Below, one piece after another: positions 12,224 through 22,314 of a stretch of 64,000 bases of DNA (its first letter is position 1; each line of letters begins with the position of its first letter). The DNA is from Agarophyton chilense (taxonomy: Eukaryota; Rhodophyta; Florideophyceae; Gracilariales; Gracilariaceae). The DNA is taken from positions 868,001 through 932,000 of the forward strand of contig JARGXX010000027.1 of the NCBI GenBank assembly GCA_030374765.1, given 5' to 3'. The position numbers were made by a program, and so were the translations under genes. Under the pieces are notes generated by a model that worked only from the letters and a program-made list of their open reading frames with translations, was not told where the DNA came from and ran no database searches.

Positions 12224-12464
12224 GATGGAAGAGAAGCCCGAACAGGGAAAAGTGTACCCGCAGGAATTCGTTATCGATCGCATCGTGCGTCACATCTACA
12301 ACCCCGAGGGAGAAGTCCGCTACCAAGTCCGATGGTACGGATTCTCGCCTGATGAGGATACAGTGGAACCCATTGAGCACCTTCCGAGGTCTAAGGTTTT
12401 ATCCTATCACCGACGCGCTCGGGTAACCTTGCCTCCAAATCTGGAGCGTGCCCAAGTCGGGTAA
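12224..12464 (+). CDS. Chromodomain frame of Gypsy-1
   Basis: An 80-residue frame from ATG 12224. FVIDRIVRHIYNPEGEVRY followed by VRWYGFSPDEDTVEP is a typical chromodomain, which in chromoviruses sits at the integrase C-terminus and is thought to steer integration to particular chromatin. Here it lies about 550 bp beyond the end of the main pol frame. Whether it reaches the integrase by splicing or is made separately cannot be told from DNA alone. Confidence 0.8.
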
Positions 12465-12636
12465 GCCACCACGGGAACTGTTGTGGATGGGACCTCGAAG
12501 TGAGGAAGATGTTGGACCTCTGAAGAGGAATTGAGGAGAGTATCCCGAAGACCACGTATTGAGAGGGAATGTCTACTGGCCCTCGGCCTAGCGCCGTTAA
12601 CCGGGGAACACAGCACCGGTTATCGGGACAGTTTAT

Positions 12637-12800
12637 GATGAAAAAAGGAAAAGAAGACCCACGAATTGGAGAAGAAGATTAAGAAGAAGATTGGACCCTA
12701 GGAAGGGAAGAAGATGAAGACGAAGATGAAGAAGATCCTAAGAAGGAAGAAGAAAAAAAGTAGAAGTTAAGATCCTAGGAAGGAAGAAGAAAAGAAGTTA
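12637..12800 (+). repeat. Purine-rich GAAGAAGA block inside Gypsy-1
   Basis: About 165 bp of almost pure purine on the + strand, built from GAAGAAGAT and CCTAGGAAGGAAGAAG-like units. It lies exactly between the chromodomain frame (ending 12464) and the end of the antisense gene (12865). A similar purine-rich stretch occurs at the equivalent place in Gypsy-2 (about 50650-50755). Confidence 0.7.
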
Positions 12801-12864
12801 TGCAAATATCGGAAGTTTACTATTGTCGCCAAGCTATGGACTCTACAATTGCCCGAAGGCGGAA

Positions 12865-14592
12865 CTACGGAAAGCCCGAGGAGGGACCCGCCCCACCGTT
12901 GGGATTCTGACCCTGATGGTACGCCGAGGCGAAAGCCAACATCTGGCTGACATCCGTCATACCCGGAGGAATCGGAATGCCCGCGTTCACGAGGCCTTGT
13001 CGCACACTATCCGCTTGCGGAGTGGCAACCGGTGCCTGCGCAAGGGTGTTCACACCCCACCCAGGGGGAGCAGATGGACCGCCACCGGATGCATTCGCCG
13101 CCGCAGCTGAGGTCGTTCCCACTGGTTGGAAGGGTGCAGATGGCTCCACAGGGAGTATTCCACTAGGAGCTGGCATGTCATTATCCAACGCTGGATCGTC
13201 CAGGTCTACTGGAGGCTCGTACTCGTATTCATCGGTATAAATGAACCCTGTCGGGTGTCCCACCGGCATCGGTCGAGGCGAGTCAATCAGCGCCCGTGCT
13301 TGCGCCGCGCTGATGCGAACCCCTTCGAAGGGATTGTAATAGACCCAGTTACCGGAGCCCGGATCGTACCGGCCAGGAGACTTGTCTCGCACGGATCCTT
13401 TCCCTGCGGGCTGATTTTTCACTGGAACTCGATCCCATTGGGTGTTGTCGATCACGTCCAAGATTGGATACAGGTCCTGCACGCTGCTGGCCGAACCCAA
13501 CGCTGGGACAAGGTCGATCTGAAGCATGATGGTCCGTAGCATCGGAGGAATATACCAGATACAGAAATGGTCATGAGCATCCCAGAGGAGGTGCGCCGCT
13601 ACGCGGGCTGCCCACTCGGCTGCAACGAGGGCCCAGTATCCCGAGTTCGGGTCGTGCATCAAACGAGACCCGATATAGTAGATGCATGGGAACAGTTCAG
13701 CAAAGCACCCTCGGGGGACCTCGACCTTACTCCATCAAGCTGGAAGGGGCACGAGTCGCCCAACCTTCGCCGTGTTACGGATACGCTCCAGTTCCACGTG
13801 AGGATACGGGACAAGGAACCCGAAACGGGAGCGCGAGCGGCGCTCGAAGCGCACGCGTCGATCGAACCCATATTGGGTAAACTGCCGTTGAAGGTACCTG
13901 AATTCAGCCCGAAGGATGGGACGACTCTATTGGAGCATATCTTCTCGGAGAGGAAAACCCGGTCGGCGGAACTTGGCTTCGGGAAAGGCTGCCAGGTTAT
14001 CCCCGTAGGAGACCTCACCGAACGTGCGGTAATAGGCGACATCGAACCCGTACTCCGGGGGAACCAGATGGTCGAAGCGTGACCTCTCCAATCGCTGGTA
14101 GGCCAGAGCCGCCATCGCTGCGCGCGCCTTGTCCAAGGACTCCCCGCGACCGTGGTATAGATACTGAGGCTCTATGGCTACCCGCGCCCTCCAATCGGGA
14201 GACCGTACAACCTCGACAGGTAGGCCACCCGGCAATAAGCCGTCCTCCACGTAGGAGTCGATGAACTCATCGTCGCGAACCGCTGTCGGATGGAACCACG
14301 GAGCGCGGGAATATATCACCGGATCGGTAAGGAGACTCCACCTTCGAAAGGATTCGTTTGAGATCCAACCTCTGGAGTTTGCTACCAAGGGCATCGCATG
14401 AACGGAGTTCCGCGCCACTGCGTTAATGTCCAAATCCTCCTGAGGATGTCGGTTGCTCGCCGAGGCGGAAGGTTCGGTATCTGACGGAGCCGCATCCAAA
14501 CCGGAGAAATATCCACCCTGCTGGGGAGCTTCGTTGTCCGCCGGCGCGGAGGCCGATGGCCCCGAGAGCGGGTTGAGGACGTATGGGTTCAT
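12865..14592 (-). CDS. Antisense gene of unknown function in the 3' region of Gypsy-1
   Basis: On the strand opposite to gag-pol there are two long open segments, 14592-13927 (221 aa, starting MNPYVLNPLSG) and 13662-12865 (265 aa). The N-terminal part is Ser/Ala/Pro-rich, the middle is rich in Arg, Tyr and aromatic residues (GRGESLDKARAAMAALAYQR; GYWALVAAEWAARVAAHLL), and the C-terminal third is low-complexity Pro/Gly/Ala (ending GGAGPSSGFP). I recognise no known domain, nor any gag, env or protease signature. The gene is a part of the element, perhaps with one or two breaks. A TATA-like box lies about 140 bp upstream of the first Met. Related segments occur on the + strand at 58.8-60.3 kb and as a remnant in Gypsy-2. 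Confidence 0.65.
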
Positions 14593-14732
14593 TCCCTTCA
14601 GAAGGCTGGTTGAGACTGCTGTTGCGAGGAGTTGCTAATCGCCGAAAGTCGGAGGAGTAGAAGAAAGTTGTATCGATGTGCCGGTTTTGTGGCGATCCTC
14701 AGAAGTGGTGAAGGACCCCATTGGGAGAGAAG

Positions 14733-14740
14733 TATATATA
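14733..14740 (-). promoter_or_regulatory. TATA-like box upstream of the antisense gene of Gypsy-1
   Basis: TATATATA, reading the same on both strands, lies between the 3' LTR (14803) and the first Met of the antisense gene (14592). The spacing would leave a leader of roughly 110 bases. It is outside the LTR, so it would be a promoter independent of the LTR promoter. Functional status is inferred from position only. Confidence 0.5.
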
Positions 14741-14789
14741 GTGACCGGAAAGCGAGACACCCGCGGCTCGGAATGTTCTTCCTCGTCTT

Positions 14790-14802
14790 AAGGAGGGGGA
14801 GA
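14790..14802 (+). other. Polypurine tract of Gypsy-1
   Basis: AAGGAGGGGGAGA directly abuts the TGTAG start of the 3' LTR, as expected for the plus-strand primer of reverse transcription. Confidence 0.85.
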
Positions 14803-15718
14803 TGTAGAGCAACGCCCAGTTAGGGGATACTTGAAGATGCAACTCATAGAATGAGGATTGAACCCTCCGAGGGTTATGACTATGATCCCCTCTAAGTTGT
14901 GCTCAGGTGGCACTGTTTTCTGGTTAGAGTTCGCCTATGAAGTGAAAATTCGGATGGCCCATGTTTGGATTGGCCCCGTGATACACGTGGCTTAATTTTG
15001 GCACCGAATTTCGGATATTTGTTAGAACGTTGGACTTTTGGGCCCTGACAGTGGGATCTCCACGTGTATGGCCCTGAGCAGGTGTGCACTACTGTAGAGT
15101 TTAGTTAGTGGGCCCTACTTAGGGAGATGAGATCTGACAGTCCGAAGCTCAGAGTAAATGGTAACCAAGGTTGGTCTTCGATACCTTTAGAGGTTCTTCG
15201 TCGCCATCGTTTCGGCCTTACAACCCGGAACGGGCTCTGGTTAGCAACGCCTGAGTAGGGACACGACTCCACTTGGAGAGTGCCCACGTTTGGGTTCCGT
15301 GCAACCACCTCCTTGGGACAGCTCAGACGACCTGCGTGCACGATACCCCGTGGGGGTTCTGCTTACTTGTTGCGTGCTTTTTGTGTTTCCTTTCGAGGAC
15401 AGGTTTTCGCCCCTGTATTGGGTTTCTTTTGTTGTTTCGCCCCTTTTCTGGTTCTCGGGTCCGGTGCCTGTTAGTGCCCGACCCTCGCCCCGTTTTTCTT
15501 CTCAGCCGGATTTTCCCCCATTCTTTGGGATACTCATACCCATTTCCGATCCAACGGTTTCTACCTCTCACCTCCGTCGGTACTGCCGGAATCCCCCGTG
15601 GGAGTTACACCCCACACTACGGGTGGAACGGAGGGCTCTGTCTCTGAGTCTGCCTCCCCCAGGGAGCAAGGCTTCGAACACCTTGAGAGCACTTCCCGTC
15701 GCCGGGTTTTGCTCCACA
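14803..15718 (+). repeat. 3' LTR of Gypsy-1
   Basis: Full-length match to 3966-4881 with about 20-25 substitutions and no length change. Confidence 0.95.
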
Positions 15719-18700
15719 CTATGGCGCCGTCGTCTAATAGCGTATCTTCGTCGGGACGACGGGTTTTTCAGCAGTTTGGATTCTCTCGCCGAGGGATTCA
15801 ATCTCAGTAACCGTGAAATGAGATCTTGGTTCGAGAAGTCCGTAAAAGCGAAGAGTATCATCATATTATGCCTCAGTGATTCCGCTCTTGCTCTCGTCCG
15901 TCCCTTTGTTGACGACGACGTAAAAACGGCCAAGAAGATTTGGGATGAACTGCAGCGAGTGTACATCACATCTAATACAAAAGCATCCGTCATCGCTTGG
16001 TCAATCTCGTCTTTAGGGACAGTAAAGACTGAAACAGGCGTGTCTATAAGTTCTTGAAGAATTTTTGGGGGATTTGTAACCTTTGACGAATAGCTTTTGG
16101 ACAAAGAAAAAGTATCAAAGCTCTTCTGAAGTCTTCAAAACTCTTTCGTCCCTTTGTCCATGATGTCCAACCTCATGGAGGCCGGCTCTGACTCCATCGT
16201 AAATTCTGTCGATGCCAAAGTGGCTCGCCGTAAGAACCCGAACAACCCTAAACAATCTTCCACTCCTACGCCCTCGTCGTCAACACAAGTTAAGGCAAAT
16301 GTGGAAAAGAGGAATGGACGCAGACGACGTTCTTCGCGTAATAAATCATCTTCCAACAGGAATAGCAGCTACAGCAACTGCGACTACTTTGGTCTCCATG
16401 GTCAATACGCTCGAGACTGCTACAAACGCAAGAGAGAAGAATTCAACGACAAATATACTTCGGGCAAATCTGGCCGCCAAATCGTTCGAATGGTGGTGGC
16501 GGCGGTGACTCGCAGTACCGACCACAATACAACCGAGGTATAAAACGTCAATTCAACTGTAATTCACGCTTTGCACAAAGGGGGTATGGAAATGGAGGTA
16601 AAAACTTAAACCCCCGATCGTACGTGATGCAAAGCGATGATGATCCTCCGCTTTCATTTCCATACAACTTCAATGTGGCAAATTGCAGTAGTAACATCGC
16701 GTTCCTGTCTCAACATAAAGTAGATTCGGCCTATGTACACTCTGGCGCCACCCACCACTTCTTCCATTAGCGTAATTCTTCTATTTTCTCCGAGCGCATG
16801 GATATTGAGCTCATACAAGCGGCCTCCAGAACTGCTCGTCTTGTCGGGAAGGGCCACGTATTAGATACCTCTCAACAAGAGACAGTCGTTGAATCCTACC
16901 ACGCACCGGCTTTCGAGGCCAACAAACTATCCGTTGGTGTCCTTGGAGTTTATTTTATGGCGTTACTCACCTTTATGTTACGAACCTATAACGGATGCTT
17001 CACTATCCATCGTAAGTCCGAAGTCATCTGGGAGACACAAATTCACAAAGGGCTCTTCACTATGAACCTCACTCTCCATGAAAAGGACAAACAGGCGATG
17101 TTGATCAATGCTAGCAACACCAAACAAGAACTTGCTTTGGAATGGCGTGGACGCAGTGCTCACCTGCACCCTACGAGATACCAAAATCTCTCCAGGGCTT
17201 TCGACTCTGTTTCTTATTTTGAACGCTCTATTCTCGAGTCCCTAACCTGCATTCCCTTCCTTTCTGGTAAGACGAAGCGGAAGCCACTTTCTCCTAGACC
17301 AAATTCAGCGACTACATCCAACCCACCGGATCTGATACAAATAAATGTATCTGGAAAGATTTCGCCTTCCATATCAAGGGCATTCCATGCGATCGCAATC
17401 CTCGACGACAGCACATCTAAGTCTGACGAACTCAACACGAAGGACCAGAGCGGTCACACTATTCGCAAGCACATAGAATGGTACAAACGCCGATCAGAGT
17501 TGGAGCTAAACAACCTCTTGCGCTTGGAAAATGTTTGTCTTTACGGGGCAGGCGAACAAAAAAGAAAAGAATTGGAAATCTTTCGCTTCAAAAATGGTAT
17601 CAACCTGGATAACTCCCCCGCTTACGCCTCTGAAAGCAACGGTGCAGCCGAAAGGCTCATTCAAGAACATTGGACCAGGACTTCCGTGATTCTATTGGCA
17701 AGCAAGTTACCGATAGCCTTCTGGGCTGAATCCATAAACCACGCGAACTGGCTCCGAAATCGAGCTCCTTCCACGCGGATACAAGAAAGAATTCCAATGC
17801 TCGATTGGCACTCAACATGCACACTCGATTTCTCCCACATTCTCGAGTTTGGCCAATCTGGTTATGCTTTCTTTTACCGCTCTAAGACAGTGGCAAACAA
17901 AAAGTTCCTCTCACGTTCCATAGTTGCGTACTTTGTTGGAATGCAAAGTGACACAACACTTCTTCATGTTTTTATCCCAGAGAAGAACTCGGTTATCACT
18001 TGTCGCAGCTTGGACTTCAAAGACGTCAACTCCTTCCCACTTCCAAGTATATCTAGTCTTCTGAAAGGAGTAACAAGACAAAAGGAGACAGAGGACACAA
18101 AACCTTTCGAAAACGAATTCGACGGTCCCGACATGGAGGAACATGTGATCAAGGCATTCACCTCCATGAAACACAGCTTCCCCCACGTTTGGGTCTCCAA
18201 AAATACTCTGGACGACCCCTCAGTTTCGAGCAGCTTTAAGTAAGCCTGAACGCAGGCCGGATGGCACGAAGCCATTTATCGTGAAATGAATGCGCTCATC
18301 CATCGAAAAACATGGGATCTAGTTCCACGTGAAACTTTAATGAAACCATTTCCAAGCACTTGGGTGTTCAAGAAAAAGATGCTCGATGCGATCGGAAAGA
18401 AACTTCTGAAGAAGGCATGCTGCTGTCTACGTAGATACAAACAGAAGCCGTACGATGTCTTTGATCCTCTGACCATATACACTCCTGTGGCATATCATGA
18501 AGCCCTCCGAATTCTCCTTGCCATTGCCGCTGCACACGATCTTGTTGTGGAAGGGGAAGACATTTCCCACGCCTACTATTACGGAAACCTGGAGGTGCCG
18601 GTCATCATGGAAAAGCAAACAAACTAGTCTGTAATACCCGAAAGTACAGATCACGTATGTAAACTGCTCAACTCTCTGTATGTAGCAGTACAGTCTGGCC

Positions 18701-19440
18701 TGATATGGGGCTCTCTCTTCTAGGAAACCGTTCTTTCATGGAACTTTGTGACATCTGCATTAGACTAGAGTATTCATGTTTCGGAAACAAAAAAGTTTCG
18801 TTATCCTGGCTGTTATCGTTAACGATTGTGCGGTTTATTCAAAGAGCTCTGAGCTTCTAAGTAACTTCAAGGAAGTACTCTCGGCAACATCTGGTGTCAA
18901 ATTATATGGGAAACTCAAGGCATTTATCGGATGGACCATTCAACGATCTCCACTCGGCATCAAGGGCACACAGTATGGATACGCTCTGCATATGCTCAAG
19001 AAATACGGCATGCAGAAATCCAACCCAATTGAATCACCTTTACAAACTGCAGAAGATCTTCCACCAACCAGGAAGAACGAGAACATACTCTCCGCAAGCG
19101 ATCATGCGAACTATCGCTCTGGAATTGGTGGACTTCTTAACATAGCGGTATCTACTCGCCCGGATCTTTCCTATCCGGTTTTGGCTCTTTCTGAAAATTT
19201 GTAAACCCCTTGTAAACGACACTATTCACTAGTGAAACCAGTTTTCAGATACTTGGTGGGTACTAATAACCAAGATGCAAAATGTGAGAGAGAGATATCG
19301 TAAAGTTGTTGTTGAACTCGAGCATATTCCCAGGAGTCTACAGATCTCAGAAATACTGACAAAGTATGCGTCTCTCCAAGATGTAAGGAGAATGGTGGGC
19401 TTGATGAAATTTGACTAGTTCTGATGAGGAATTGTGGAAA
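15719..19440 (+). mobile_element. Decayed Ty1/Copia retrotransposon
   Basis: Parts in Copia order: gag-like segment (about 15760-16060), a knuckle-like basic region (16150-16540), an integrase region with the ESNGAAERLIQEHW signature and AEWIN-like AESINHANWLRNRAP (about 17100-17800), and RT with the Copia start NALIHRKTWDLVPRE and STWVFKKK (18286 on). The 3' end is a Copia RT/RNase H region containing YRSGIGGLLNIAVSTRPDLSYPV (18780-19204). Many breaks, and no pair of LTRs was found. It is clearly older than Gypsy-1, which abuts its left end. Confidence 0.85.
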
Positions 19441-22314
19441 CAACTTACTACTACTACACTAAATTTTGTTTTCCTTTTTTGTTTTTTGTTTTAAAATAGA
19501 GTTTTGTTTTGAATGAGTGTTTTCGTTTACTTTTGAATATTTTTTTTGTTCTTTAAAATCGTTCTTCTTTGTCCTACAGAGAACGCATAATTTTTGATTC
19601 AAGAAGTTTATATGTGTTCTGGGTTTTGACGTTAACTGGTGTGATGGAAATGGTTTCAATGTGCGGCAGCTACGTGAGGCATTTGTCTTACATCTTTTTT
19701 CTATGAATTCGCAATCACCAGGCCTTTCACTTCAGAAAGATGCTGTGCAGGGAAGAGAAAATTCTCGATAAGAGATGTTTAAGTTGTTTTGTTTCTTGTT
19801 TTTGGATTGATCCTGAGTGCGATCTACAAAGTGAAGAATGTTGAAGCCTTGCCGCTTCGCCTTGTGGGAGCGTGTTAGTATTCGTGCGCCTCATGCAAGG
19901 CAAAGGCACAGAACGACACACGCATCATGACGAGTACGCTGCGCCGGGCTCCGTAGCTTGATCTGAAACAAATAGAATGCACGGCCGCAGGCAGTGGTCA
20001 CACCCTCCGTCAGGCAGTCCAAAGCGAGGAGAGGCTCCAGCGATCCAGTTCCAACCAGCGATCGCATAGACACTAGCTATTGGCTTTTCTCAATTTCAGA
20101 AAATCTTTAGCAAACGTGAAAGCACTATGATTATTGTGGAGATTGACTACGGGGGGGGTTCCCCGCGTTTTGTGACACCGCCCCAATACGGGAAAGATTT
20201 TTTGGTCGTGGGAGATGCGACATCTCCCGCGACCTTCCACCAAAAAGCGTGGGATGCATGCTAGATGGCTCAGGTCGCGGGGTTTCGCAGTGTTCAATAC
20301 CACGCCACCGCACCAACAGAGGTCACGGCGCGTCGCTAAGCCCAAAACCACGATGTGGCGCCACCAAGCGGATGGAGCTACCCAGAGCACAGAAAAGAAC
20401 GTGCGGCGCGCTGCCACGTCACCCCGTACTGGACACACACAAGAAGGGGGTGCATCGAACTGCTACACCAAGTGGAGACAGAATAGAAAGGCGCAGCAGG
20501 ATGCGTCGAATCAAAGCAGGAGCATTTTATTCAGTAGATATGAAAAGCTGTGGTGAAGAAAAAGCAAGTTTAGTAACACTATTCAGGATGGTCCGAGAAA
20601 ACTGTTTTACCGGCATTCTTTATGACTCACAAGGGCTTGCGAGTGGCAACTTAGTGTCTTCGAGCGATCGCGCACAACTCGATTCCTACAGTAAGATCGC
20701 GCACAAAAAACGGGAGGACCTCCTAAAGATCAGTGTACAACTCCGCGGCTTGAAAAGTTTTCAATTGTTTCGACCTAACGAGGCTCTCGACAATCAACTT
20801 CACTGTGTCGATCTCAGCCTGGATGACTTCTGATATGCCATCAGCATTATTTCCACTGTTGCCCTCGTCTTTTCCCAGTTCATTCATTGTTTTCGTCTTC
20901 TCTGGCTTCATATTCAACCAAAGCGGTAGACAAAGCGACCCACAAATCAAAGAAATCGGTCTCATCGTCCGTTAGTTTTCGGATAGTGTCTGTTTGTGCT
21001 ATGATGAAGGTAATTTAGCAGATTTGCCGAACCCGAAGAGGAAAGAGCGCTGCGTTGACTACTCAAATACACTGAGATGGTGAAACTGAAAAGCTGGAGG
21101 TGGATGACGTAGACCATAGACCGTATATCAATCTATCAGAACTTTATAGCTCCGGAAGAAGACAAGGAAACAGAACGACATCACCAATCTGTAAAACCAT
21201 CTAATAAGGTGTGGCGACTCTAACTTATGAAACATAATAAACCTCATACGATGAGACGTTAAGTAACAATCATCAGCGTAGGACAAAACGGTACGACGCG
21301 TTAATTGGGTTGGGCCAGTAGCAGATTTATCCTACATCATTTGGCGGAATTGCATCATGTGCTAGTACAAAGGAAACGCCCGCAAAACTTATTCTCTGTG
21401 TGATTTATGCTACAAAATTATTCTTTTAGTTTGGAGCGGGCACAAAAAGATCATAGAAACCCTTGGTTAAAGAACAGAATAAAGTAGCCTGAAATCTTAG
21501 AGACGAATCACGGATGCTAATGTCTTTAAAATCTTCTCTTGTTCAGCTTCTGTGACCAAGATAACAAAAAAGGCAATCTAGCTTCTCCGTCTTACCTTTG
21601 TCAGTTTATGTGGCAACCTCAACCCTTGAGCACGGTAATTGTCTCCCTGCTTCAACCATCCTCTCCTTCTATTTACCTTTTTCTACTCTCGAAGCATTTT
21701 GGTCTCGCTTTTAGCCGAACCTGTTAGTACTACGTTTATTTTTGGCCTTGTTTTGTACTCTGGTTCAACTCTAGTGTGGCTCTCGAGGCTACACTACATC
21801 TCAGGATCCGATTGTGCGTTGGAATTGGGTGACTGTTGTGTTCTTGCTGTTTTGAATTGGTACAAGCTACTGAGTTACTTTAGTCTTTGTTGGCCTCCGG
21901 ACTGATACTTTCGTATTTTGGTTTATTCGCCTGTTTCTGGCTTGTATCCTCCCGTGCCGTTTCGTTTTTCATATAAAAATGGCGTCCACAATTACAGCAC
22001 TAAGATCCAATCGCAAATACTACTGAATTGTTCACAATACTAAGACCAGCCCTAGGAGCCAAAAAAAGTCTTGAAAAAATGGCAATTTTATTTCTTAAAC
22101 TCTTTGCAGTAGTATATTATTAACGTTTTTTAAACATGGTGAAATGATAATCGGTATTATTTGGCGCTTCACAGACAGCTCACGCTCGATCTTTTTTCCG
22201 TCAGGTGTTAAAGATAGAAAGTCTCTGTCCTTTCGTGAACCCAGCAGAACTGAGGTGCACACAGAAGATCTCAGAAAGACCAGCTGCCCCCATTACAAAT
22301 ATGATGCTTCGTGA
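19441..22314. other. Gene-poor stretch
   Basis: About 2.9 kb with AT-rich and T-run segments, short frames only, and one strong hairpin (separate entry). The longest frame, 20249-20833 (+), has no family character and starts inside compositionally unusual GC-rich sequence; I do not call it a gene. No RNA gene recognised. Confidence 0.45.
20197..20246. repeat. Strong inverted repeat (hairpin)
   Basis: TTTTTTGGTCGTGGGAGATG, then a three-base CGA loop, then a right arm that pairs over CATCTCCC, continues with GCGACC and, after a five-base bulge, CCAAAAAG. The stem is about 20 bp with one G.T pair. It sits beside a G8 run at 20151. It could be the end of a small transposon, a terminator-like structure or a chance palindrome. 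Confidence 0.55.

Larger units (their letters stand above)
3966..15718 (+). mobile_element. Ty3/Gypsy chromovirus-type LTR retrotransposon (Gypsy-1), nearly whole
   Basis: An 11.75-kb element with two 916-bp LTRs (TGTAG...CACA), a primer-binding site, gag, pol (protease, reverse transcriptase, RNase H, integrase), a chromodomain frame, a polypurine tract against the 3' LTR, and an extra gene on the opposite strand. By eye the LTRs differ at about 20-25 sites (2-3 %), so the insertion is fairly recent. It looks nearly whole, with perhaps two or three breaks in all. No matching 5-bp target-site duplication is visible (TTTAG on the left, CTATG on the right). The right LTR abuts a Copia remnant, into which it probably inserted. 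Confidence 0.93.

Noticed and set aside
12056-12283. Antisense frame opposite the chromodomain
   Set aside because: Shadow of the chromodomain coding sequence.
20249-20833. 194-aa frame on the + strand in the gene-poor region
   Set aside because: No family character, unusual composition, overlaps a hairpin and a - strand frame of similar length; not enough to call a gene.
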